Below are positions 57,714 to 64,000 of a DNA stretch of 64,000 bases, piece by piece. Location of the stretch: contig OZ253540.1 in NCBI GenBank assembly GCA_965262485.1, positions 558,001 through 622,000 of the forward strand. The letters run 5' to 3'. Every line of letters begins with the position of its first letter. The stretch's first letter is position 1. A program made the position numbers and the translations under genes. The stretch is from Bin87 sp965262485. GTDB taxonomy: Bacteria > Chloroflexota > Dehalococcoidia > Lucifugimonadales > UBA3495. The notes below the pieces were generated by a model, which saw only the letters and a list, made by a program, of their open reading frames with translations, searched no databases and was not told where the DNA came from.

Positions 57714-58472
57714 ATGCCGCCGGAAATTCGCGCCATCGGAATCGAAGGGTTGCCTGAAGTGCGCGCCGGGGACAACCTGGCGACGCAGATCATGGATGCC
57801 TGCGCTGCTCAAGGAACGCCGATTGAAGATGGCGACGTGTTGGTGGTGACCCAGAAAATCGTCAGCAAAGCTGAAGGGAGGGTGATGACCATCGACGATG
57901 TTGAAGCGTCTCCGTTGGCGGTGGCTATCACCGAGGGGCACCGGCGTGACCCGCGCCACACTGAGATGATTTTGCGGGAAAGCCGCCGAATCGTTCGTAT
58001 GGACCGGGGCGTGATCATCAGCGAGACCTATCACGGTTATATTTGCGCCAACGCCGGAATCGATGCTTCCAACATCCCCGGGGCTAACGCGATTTGTCTG
58101 CTGCCGGTGGATCCTGATGCTTCGGCTCGACAGATCAGGGATGCGATACGGGTGCGGCTTGGAGTCGATGTGGCCGTGTTGGTTTCTGACACATTTGGCC
58201 GTCCCTGGCGGAACGGAGCCGTCAACGTGTCCATTGGCGTAGCCGGCTTCAATCCGGTGGTTAGCTACGTGGGTGAGTTTGATCCTCACGGCAACGAATT
58301 GCACACTACGACCATTGCGGTGGCGGACGAGCTCGCGGCAACTGCGGAACTGGTTACCGGCAAATTGCTCGGCGTACCCGTGGCAATCATCAAGGGTTAT
58401 CCAATCGAAAGGATGGACGATGCTGATAGCAGAGCGATAGTGAGGGATTCGGACAAGGACCTTTTCCGCTAG
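57714..58472 (+). CDS. cofE: Coenzyme F420-0:gamma-glutamate ligase
   Basis: The 252-residue enzyme adds gamma-linked glutamates to F420-0 using GTP. It has 'VRAGDNLATQI', 'DVLVVTQKIVSKAEGRV' near residue 41, 'CANAGIDASNIPG' near 118, and 'VSDTFGRPWRNGAVNVSIGV' near 160. It is the stand-alone CofE length, without the FbiB C-terminal nitroreductase domain. It implies F420 in this organism. ATG 57714 follows GGGAGGA. No other F420 gene is in the window. Confidence 0.94.
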   Translation: MPPEIRAIGIEGLPEVRAGDNLATQIMDACAAQGTPIEDGDVLVVTQKIVSKAEGRVMTIDDVEASPLAVAITEGHRRDPRHTEMILRESRRIVRMDRGVIISETYHGYICANAGIDASNIPGANAICLLPVDPDASARQIRDAIRVRLGVDVAVLVSDTFGRPWRNGAVNVSIGVAGFNPVVSYVGEFDPHGNELHTTTIAVADELAATAELVTGKLLGVPVAIIKGYPIERMDDADSRAIVRDSDKDLFR

Positions 58473-58537
58473 TGCAATCGGTCGATCATCGTGATCTGCT
58501 TCGAGACCCGGCCGGTTATCCGTTGGTTGCCCAGACG

Positions 58538-59710
58538 CTATTGTCCGGTTTGCGTTGGGCCACCATCGAACAATAGCGGCATCCGGTATTGATAATCGGG
58601 AGTCGCCGGGTTCCCAACAGTGTGCGGGGTATCAGCGGGCACGTGCAGTTCCCGATTTGATTCTCTGTGGTCGGTGAACCCGGAGATTCCCACGCCCAGC
58701 AGACGGAATGTCCGTTCCGGCGCCAGTTCCCGATCCAGCAGGGTTTGGGCCGTAGATTCTATTGTGGCAGCGTCGCTGGTGGGGTTGGGTAACGTGGTCT
58801 GACGCGTAAATGTCGTGAAATCGGAGAGCCGTATTTTCACGATTACCGTCCTGCCCAGCAATCCTTTGTCAGTCAACGCGCTGGCAACATGCTCAGACAA
58901 TCGTCGGATGACCGCGAACAGCTCCTGAGAATCGTTGAGATCCTCGGGAAAAGTGGTCTCGCTGCTGATGGATTTTCTTTCGCGCACGGGTTGGACGTGG
59001 TCGTGGTCGATACCGCGGGAGTGGTCGCGAATGCTGGGACCGCGCTTTCCGAATCGGCGGGCGAACCAACTGTCGGGCATCTGCGCCAGGTCGCCGATGG
59101 TTCTCACTCCGTCAGCGTGAATGAGCGCAACGGATTTTGGGCCGATCCCGGAAAGTTTGCCCACGGGCAACGGAGCCAGGAATTCGGCTTCTTGCTCGGC
59201 AGGGATAACGACAAGGCCATCCGGTTTTTGCAGGTCGGACGCTATCTTGGAGACGCATTTGCCGCTGCTCAATCCCACCGAGACCGTTAGGCCGGTTTCC
59301 GAGGATACCCGCTTTTTTATATCTATAGCGATGGCGAGAGGGGAACCGCCGGCAGCGACGGCTGCGGTTATGTCGAGAAATGCTTCGTCGAGTGACAGAG
59401 GCTCAACAATATGGGTGACTGACCGAAAAATCTCCATAACCTGCCCCGACATTTCCCGGTAGCGGTCGAAACGAGGTCGAACGACTATACCGTCGGGGCA
59501 TTGCCGGATGGCAGTTGCCATGGGCATTGCTGAATGCACCCCAAATTTGCGGGCCTCGTATGATGCTGTGGCCACCACGCCGCGGCCGTCGGGTCTGCCT
59601 CCCACGAGCACGGGCTTGCCGCGGAGCTCAGGGCGGTCCAGTTGTTCCACGGCCGCGTAGAACGCGTCCAGGTCGGCGTGAATGATGTAGCGTGCCGGTT
59701 GCTGTGCCAT
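58538..59710 (-). CDS. dinB: DNA polymerase IV (Y family)
   Basis: The 390-residue translesion polymerase has 'YIIHADLDAFYAAVEQLDRP' (first catalytic Asp), 'VVATASYEARKFGVHSAMPM', the palm motif 'PLSLDEAFLDIT' (Asp-Glu), helix-hairpin-helix 'LSGIGPKSVALIHADGVRTI' and a little-finger domain. I start at ATG 59710; the in-frame extension to 59818 runs into a repeat. No beta-clamp tail was identified with certainty. It converges with cofE. Confidence 0.93.
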   Translation of the reverse strand: MAQQPARYIIHADLDAFYAAVEQLDRPELRGKPVLVGGRPDGRGVVATASYEARKFGVHSAMPMATAIRQCPDGIVVRPRFDRYREMSGQVMEIFRSVTHIVEPLSLDEAFLDITAAVAAGGSPLAIAIDIKKRVSSETGLTVSVGLSSGKCVSKIASDLQKPDGLVVIPAEQEAEFLAPLPVGKLSGIGPKSVALIHADGVRTIGDLAQMPDSWFARRFGKRGPSIRDHSRGIDHDHVQPVRERKSISSETTFPEDLNDSQELFAVIRRLSEHVASALTDKGLLGRTVIVKIRLSDFTTFTRQTTLPNPTSDAATIESTAQTLLDRELAPERTFRLLGVGISGFTDHRESNRELHVPADTPHTVGNPATPDYQYRMPLLFDGGPTQTGQ

Positions 59711-59802
59711 CGTGAATCCAGCAAATTGACAACGGACGGGTATCAACTGTGAATTGTACCCGGTGCAAACCCATGATTGAAGTCGAGGAACGTCATGTAA
59801 CC

Positions 59803-59973
59803 GCTCACGCGTACCCACTTTAATCTGTCATTGCGAGTGCAGCGTGGCAATCTCGTTGAGGTTGAGCACACGCCGGCTAACCATCATTGCTACGGCGACG
59901 AGATTGCCACGTCGCTGCGCTCCTCGCAATGACAGTCGGCTGGTTTCGTTTGACAAAGCGGGCAGGCGTGAGC
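59803..59973. mobile_element. Family A palindromic element, copy 5, with 8-bp target duplication
   Basis: GCTCACGCGTACCCACTTTA opens at 59803 and GCGGGCAGGCGTGAGC closes at 59973. The inner TGTCATTGCGAGTGCAGCG arm is answered by CGTCGCTGCGCTCCTCGCAA and TGACAG. The flanks ATGTAACC (59795-59802) and ATGCAACC (59974-59981) are an 8-bp direct repeat with one mismatch, as left by transposition. Confidence 0.85.
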
Positions 59974-59985
59974 ATGCAACCGTCA

Positions 59986-60014
59986 TTGCTGTGAACTGTG
60001 GCAACGATTACAAT
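59986..60014 (+). promoter_or_regulatory. Promoter of the MFS gene at 60092
   Basis: TTGCTG (59986-59991), 17 nt, then TACAAT (60009-60014), just downstream of family A copy 5. A strong hairpin lies between this promoter and the gene. Confidence 0.5.
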
Positions 60015-60031
60015 GGGTTCCCGTTGCGCGT

Positions 60032-60069
60032 CGCCCCCGGCTGCGAATGCAGACCGGGGCGAATTTTTT
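60032..60069 (+). terminator. Intrinsic terminator inside the 5' leader of the MFS gene
   Basis: CGCCCC-C-GGCTGC (60032-60044) pairs with GCAG-A-CCGGGGCG (60049-60061) around a GAAT loop, with one bulge on each side, 12 bp in all. AATTTTTTA (60062-60070) follows. It ends about 22 nt before the TTG start and after a promoter, so it could attenuate expression. It could also end a short RNA. Confidence 0.75.
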
Positions 60070-60091
60070 AGCATTGGTGTGGTGAATCGAT

Positions 60092-61414
60092 TTGGCACTG
60101 ACCGGTGAACGGGTGGCGCCTGCCCAGCGACAGCCGCGGATGTACTACGGTTGGTGGATGGTTGCGATCACCTCGGTGATGAGCTTTTTCGCCAGCGGTA
60201 TATTCTTCCGGGGGTTCGGAGTGCTGGTCTTGCCGATCCGGGACCAGTTGATGATCACGCAGGCACAAACGAACCTGGTGTTTTCAGTGGCACGAGCGGA
60301 AGGAGGCCTGGAGGGTCCGCTCGCGGGTTGGTTGATCGACAAGTTCGGTAACCGCAAAGTATTGGTGCCGTCGCTGATGATTACGGTCGCGGGCTACTTC
60401 CTGATGGCGTTCTGGATGCCAAGCCTGTGGAGTTTTGCGGTGGTTTACCTGGGATTGGTGTCGCTGGGTAACAGCATGGCGTTCCAGCACGCCTGTTTTG
60501 CCGCCTTGAATCAGTGGTTCATCAGGCGCAGGTCCCTCTCGATTTCTATCCTTGCCGCCGTTGCGTCGTTGGGTGGTTTGGCCCTCATCCCTACGATGAA
60601 TCTGTTGATCGACAAAACGAATTTGCAATGGGGATTGATCGCCTCGGGACTGTTTTATCTGGTGATCCTGCTGCCGATCTGTTACTGGTTTCGTAACCGA
60701 CCGGAGGATATGGGACTGCTGCCGGATGGCGCGACGCGTCCTCCCGCAGTCGCCGGGACCCGAGGGGCTACTCGGCGGGAGTACCGGGATTACACGGTTC
60801 GGGAGGCGTTACGGACCCAGGCTTACTGGTTCCTGTTGTTGGGCGCCGGATTGAGGCAGACTGCCACGTTGGGCATATTGGTGAGCCTCTTTCCCATTCT
60901 GATTGAGGACAAGGGAATGAGTCCACAGATGGCCGCCAACCTGGTCGGCGCCATGTCTGCGATCAACTTCGTGTCCCGGTTGGTCATGGGATATTTGGGA
61001 GATCGAGTCTCCAAAAAAGCAATTTTGGGTCTCAGTCTGGGCGTGGAAGGGATCGGTTACCTGTTCCTGTGGTTGGGTGATTGGCAGACGGCGGTGGGGA
61101 TCACCTTGGTTTTGGGGTTTGTCGTTTGCGAGGGGATGATGGACGGGGCTGGCGTGATTGTGTGGGCGGCGTTGGGCGAATATTTCGGTCGAAGCAGATT
61201 CGCGACGCTGCGAGGATACATAACTTTCGGGTACGCGTGGGCCCTGGTGGCGTCGCCAGTGTACGCCGGGTGGATTTACGACAGGTTCGGGAATTACGAC
61301 CGGGCAATCGTGCCGGGAGCCATCTGCGCCATGATTGCCGGGGTGTTTTTTATGCTGATAAAGAAACCGCCGGTATTGACTGCCGCATCGCCTGATCCAT
61401 CCGACAGCGATTAG
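60092..61414 (+). CDS. MFS transporter, OFA/MCT-like (paralogue 2)
   Basis: The 440-residue protein has 12 predicted spans and shares 'YYGWWMVAITSVMSFFASGI' layout, 'FSVARAEGGLEGPLAGWLID', 'NQWFIRRRSLSISI' and 'RNRPEDMGLLPDGA' with the MFS at 47021. Substrate unknown. The start is taken as TTG 60092; ATG 60140 is also possible but would trim the conserved 'QPRMYYGWW'. Expression may be attenuated by the terminator at 60032. It precedes a GSA-aminomutase-like gene by 73 nt. Confidence 0.82.
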   Translation: MALTGERVAPAQRQPRMYYGWWMVAITSVMSFFASGIFFRGFGVLVLPIRDQLMITQAQTNLVFSVARAEGGLEGPLAGWLIDKFGNRKVLVPSLMITVAGYFLMAFWMPSLWSFAVVYLGLVSLGNSMAFQHACFAALNQWFIRRRSLSISILAAVASLGGLALIPTMNLLIDKTNLQWGLIASGLFYLVILLPICYWFRNRPEDMGLLPDGATRPPAVAGTRGATRREYRDYTVREALRTQAYWFLLLGAGLRQTATLGILVSLFPILIEDKGMSPQMAANLVGAMSAINFVSRLVMGYLGDRVSKKAILGLSLGVEGIGYLFLWLGDWQTAVGITLVLGFVVCEGMMDGAGVIVWAALGEYFGRSRFATLRGYITFGYAWALVASPVYAGWIYDRFGNYDRAIVPGAICAMIAGVFFMLIKKPPVLTAASPDPSDSD

Positions 61415-61487
61415 ATTTTCCATCGAGTCGCTGTGCTACAATTAGCCCGCCGTTGAATCGTGAGACTGAAACAGTCGGAGTGTAAAT

Positions 61488-62822
61488 ATGCCCACGATCC
61501 TGGAACAGTACATCAGTCAACACCCCGGCTCCGCGGAACGATACCGGGAAGCTGTCGGGATATTCCCCGGCGGTGTGACCCACGACAACCGATACGCCGA
61601 ACCATTCCCACTATACATAACTCACGGAGAGGGTCCCAGAAAATGGGACGTGGACGGGAATGAGTATATTGATTACGTATCGGGACACGGCGCGCTGATT
61701 TTAGGTCATTCGCACCCAGCGGTTGCCGACGCGGTGGTGGAGCAGATGCGCCGCGGCACCCACCTGGGCGCGTGCACCGACGAAGAGCTACGGTGGGCCA
61801 GGGCGATCATGGCGTTAATGCCGGCAATCGAGCGGGTACGTTTTCACAGCAGCGGCACCGAAGCCACACTGATGGCGATGCGGCTGGCACGCGCGTACAC
61901 GGGCCGGAACAAAGTCATAAAGCTGCAAGACCATTTCCACGGCTGGCACGACTATGCGATGGCGGGCTCTGATCGCCCGGCTCCCGGGATTCCGGTGGAA
62001 TCCTGGGGCAGCATGGTTGTCGTGCCGGCCGGCGACCTGGATGCCGTGCAGCAGGCGATGGAGCGAGATACGGACATTGCCGCGATAATCCTTGAACCCA
62101 CCGGCGCTCATTACGGGCAACTGCCTTTCGATGTGGCGGCCTATCTGTCGGGGCTGAGGGAGCTTTGTGACCGGCATGGTGTGGTTCTTATATTCGACGA
62201 GGTAGTTACCGGCTTCCGAGCGTCGCCGGGCGGAGCGCAAGTGCGGTTTGGAATATCGCCGGACTTGACGACCATGGCCAAGATCGTTGCCGGCGCGTTG
62301 CCGGGTGGAGCCGTGGGAGGAAAGGCGGAAATCGTCGATATGATCGCGCAACGGGGCGATCCGGAGTGGGACAACACCCAAAGGGTCTATCATCCGGGCA
62401 CGTTCAATGGCAATCCTCTATCGGCGGTAGCCGGGGCAACCTGCCTGGAATTGATCGCAGCCGAACCAATCAATCAGCGGGCTGACGCAATGGCTGCCCG
62501 GCTCAAAACCGGTCTCAACGACGTTTTCTCGCGCATGGAGGTGAATGGCCATGCGTACGGCATCGCGTCCATGATCCACTACACGTTGGCGGAAGGTGAT
62601 TTTGATCGGGAGTTTGGGCCGGAAGTAAACCGACGCATCAAATCAGCCGCGGCCACGCCGGCAGTGACCGCGATAAAGCGAGGGTTGCAAAACCGCGGTA
62701 TCGATATCATGGGTCGCGATGCGTTGCTGGTTTCAGCTACCCACGTCGAGGCGGATATTGACCAGACTCTGGCTGCTTTCGAGGCTACAGTGGCGCAGGT
62801 CCGCGACGAAGGATTGGTATAG
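61488..62822 (+). CDS. Class III aminotransferase, glutamate-1-semialdehyde aminomutase-like
   Basis: The 444-residue PLP enzyme has 'GVTHDNRYAEPFPLYITHGE', 'YIDYVSGHGALILGHSHPAV', 'FHSSGTEATLMAMRLARAYT' (PLP phosphate), 'LIFDEVVTGFRASPGGAQVR' (Asp to the PLP nitrogen) and 'TTMAKIVAGALPGGAVGG' with the Schiff-base Lys near residue 265. It resembles HemL, but the N-terminus and lack of haem neighbours suggest a paralogue acting on another amino compound. A -10-like TACAAT lies at 61437-61442. It is close to an MFS carrier that could import its substrate; that is inference. Confidence 0.85.
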   Translation: MPTILEQYISQHPGSAERYREAVGIFPGGVTHDNRYAEPFPLYITHGEGPRKWDVDGNEYIDYVSGHGALILGHSHPAVADAVVEQMRRGTHLGACTDEELRWARAIMALMPAIERVRFHSSGTEATLMAMRLARAYTGRNKVIKLQDHFHGWHDYAMAGSDRPAPGIPVESWGSMVVVPAGDLDAVQQAMERDTDIAAIILEPTGAHYGQLPFDVAAYLSGLRELCDRHGVVLIFDEVVTGFRASPGGAQVRFGISPDLTTMAKIVAGALPGGAVGGKAEIVDMIAQRGDPEWDNTQRVYHPGTFNGNPLSAVAGATCLELIAAEPINQRADAMAARLKTGLNDVFSRMEVNGHAYGIASMIHYTLAEGDFDREFGPEVNRRIKSAAATPAVTAIKRGLQNRGIDIMGRDALLVSATHVEADIDQTLAAFEATVAQVRDEGLV

Positions 62823-62862
62823 CGGGCGACGTCGGGCCGAATCTTTTCATTGAGAGACCACT

Positions 62863-63054
62863 ATGACCGCCATTAAAATCCTTACGCTGATTGGCGCGAG
62901 CGTTGTGGCCATTGCGTTGTTCGGCCTGACTTTTTCCGCAAGCTTGCCGGACGATGGAATTCTTCGAGCAATTTCGGTGGGTCTGTTAGCCGGTATAGCC
63001 GGCTTTCTTGGTATGGCTTTTATTGTCCGAGTGCTCTCGGACCCGGAAAAATGA
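62863..63054 (+). CDS. Small two-span membrane protein
   Basis: The 63-residue product, 'MTAIKILTLIGASVVAIALF' to 'FIVRVLSDPEK', has two hydrophobic helices (residues 5-26 and 34-56) joined by a short acidic turn ('SLPDDGI'). It is not a family I recognise. Its stop overlaps the next start (ATGA), which argues that both are real. No enzyme motif. Confidence 0.55.
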   Translation: MTAIKILTLIGASVVAIALFGLTFSASLPDDGILRAISVGLLAGIAGFLGMAFIVRVLSDPEK

Positions 63055-63269
63055 GAAATCTGCAAGCAGATTGGGCGGCCCTATTTGGCCTCGGTGTTAT
63101 ATTGGTCGCCATCGACACGGTTTCCGACTCTCTGCTATCTATAAAAGGTGTGCCTGCCCTGGGTATTATAGGCGCCGCTTTGATACTGCTGGTCTTGACT
63201 TCAATGCTGAACTGGATGTTCAAGAGAGCTTGGAACGAACGCACCCGCTCAAATGCCAACAACCCCTAA
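63051..63269 (+). CDS. Small two-span membrane protein, coupled to the previous one
   Basis: The 72-residue product, 'MRNLQADWAALFGLGVILVA' to 'RAWNERTRSNANNP', has two hydrophobic helices (about residues 8-25 and 36-55), a Lys/Arg-rich exit and a polar tail. It overlaps the preceding frame by 4 nt. Together they look like a two-subunit membrane pair of tripartite-transporter or small-integral-protein type, but I cannot name a family. Confidence 0.5.
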   Translation: MRNLQADWAALFGLGVILVAIDTVSDSLLSIKGVPALGIIGAALILLVLTSMLNWMFKRAWNERTRSNANNP

Positions 63270-63316
63270 TGAAGTTCAATCCAATACCCAGACACAGGAC
63301 GAGATGAAAGGTCAAT

Positions 63317-64000
63317 ATGGCAAGTTTTTGGGAAACTATCAGCGTTAATGGCCAGGAAATGGACATGTACGCCAGCGTGCCCAGTAGCAGCGCCGGGTTC
63401 AGCGCACCATTCCCGGCCGTGCTGGTAGCACAACACGCCACCGGCGTTGACGCATTCATACAGGACATTTGCGACCGATTGGCTGCTCAGGGTTATGCTG
63501 CCGTGGCGCCGAACCTTTATCACCGGGTTACGGATCCGGAATTGCTCAACGAACAGCCCCGTCCCCGACCAGCCGCATTGCTCAGTGATCCGGATATCAT
63601 CGCTGACGTCAAGGCCGCCGTGGAGTGGCTGCGGAACCACGATGCAGTGCAAAGCGACCGGATCGGCGTGACCGGGTTCTGCATGGGCGGTCGGGTCGCC
63701 TGGCTGGCTGCCGCCACTAATCCGCATTTTGCCGCCGTGGTTCCCTACTATGGTGGCAATTTGATGACCACCTGGGGAACCGGCGAAACACCCCCATTTG
63801 AGTTGGCGAATAACATAAACTGCCCGATGCTGTTCCACTTCGGAGAGATCGACGTCAATCCTTCTCCCGATGACATGCGGGCGTTGGATGCGGAATTGGA
63901 CCGTTTGGGCAAGGAGCATCAGTTTTATTCCTACCCGGGGGCAGACCATGCCTTTATGAACCCCGCCGGCGGACGTTACCAACAGGCCGCCGCGGAAGTT
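63317..64000 (+). CDS. Dienelactone hydrolase-family protein (3' end outside window)
   Basis: From ATG 63317 the frame is open to the window edge, 228 residues. It is an alpha/beta hydrolase of the dienelactone hydrolase family: 'PAVLVAQHATGVDAFIQDIC', nucleophile elbow 'VTGFCMGGRVAWLAA' with Cys at about 122, 'CPMLFHFGEIDVNPSPDD' (acid) and 'YPGADHAFMNP' (His). Cys-Asp/Glu-His is the expected triad. It would hydrolyse a lactone or ester; a link to aromatic breakdown with the VOC protein is speculation. Only a few C-terminal residues are likely missing. Confidence 0.9.
   Translation, partial: MASFWETISVNGQEMDMYASVPSSSAGFSAPFPAVLVAQHATGVDAFIQDICDRLAAQGYAAVAPNLYHRVTDPELLNEQPRPRPAALLSDPDIIADVKAAVEWLRNHDAVQSDRIGVTGFCMGGRVAWLAAATNPHFAAVVPYYGGNLMTTWGTGETPPFELANNINCPMLFHFGEIDVNPSPDDMRALDAELDRLGKEHQFYSYPGADHAFMNPAGGRYQQAAAEV

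Noticed and set aside
59711..59818. N-terminal extension of dinB
   Set aside because: It runs into a family A repeat and precedes the conserved polymerase start by 36 unconserved residues.
61488..62822. Confident assignment as hemL of tetrapyrrole synthesis
   Set aside because: PLP-site motifs are shared by many class III aminotransferases and there are no haem-pathway neighbours.

Overview
The window reads as one contiguous piece of a moderately GC-rich bacterial chromosome. I place it in the Chloroflexota, probably an aerobic SAR202/Dehalococcoidia-like lineage. This is inference from gene content: a coenzyme F420 ligase (CofE), an EtfB-EtfA fusion, PaREP1 and Uma2 proteins, acyl-CoA dehydrogenases and a molybdenum hydroxylase. 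The S12 protein also carries the central insertion seen in Firmicutes and related groups. No rRNA or tRNA gene and no CRISPR array was seen.

Layout. Bases 1-7170 are mostly minus strand: an acyl-CoA dehydrogenase operon with three PaREP1 domains inside it, a fused electron-transfer flavoprotein and nicotinate phosphoribosyltransferase. A plus-strand Uma2 nuclease gene and a MmgE/PrpD remnant lie between them. Bases 7459-13259 are a methionine/SAM cycle cluster: consensus promoter, SAM-I riboswitch with its own terminator, mtnA, mtnP, a rhodanese, ahcY and metK. Bases 13406-16308 hold a phosphohexomutase, an RDD membrane protein and a CcdA-like protein. Bases 16374-37931 are one minus-strand str-S10-spc-alpha superoperon running rpsL to rpoA/rplQ, then truA-rplM-rpsI. 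It has a TTGACA/TACAAT promoter and no tuf gene.

Bases 37945-41407 are a small accessory island. It holds palindromic repeats, a candidate structured RNA, a frameshifted lipoprotein gene, an orphan transposase N-terminus, a perfect 24-bp inverted repeat, a HEPN protein and a 69-bp MITE. From 41541 come rplU-rpmA-rpmE, a DUF1385 protein, MFS carriers, a VOC protein and a GNAT. A molybdenum hydroxylase operon follows (FAD, 2Fe-2S and Mo subunits) with a cytochrome c lipoprotein and a MoaD-like protein behind it. Then come NUDIX/GNAT, a cobalamin adenosyltransferase-hisH-hisA operon, cofE, dinB, another MFS carrier, a GSA-aminomutase-like enzyme, two tiny membrane proteins and a truncated dienelactone hydrolase.

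Repeats are the main non-coding theme. Family A (about 100-200 bp, outer inverted repeat CTCACGCGTACCC..., inner core TGTCATTGCGAGG...) has five copies. Family B (outer repeat CAGGGCCTTTTCAAAGT) has one full copy and two partial ones. One copy of each family is bounded by an imperfect 8-bp target duplication. Family A copies lie against the ribosomal promoter, inside a dead sulfotransferase-like gene, and just upstream of two paralogous MFS genes.
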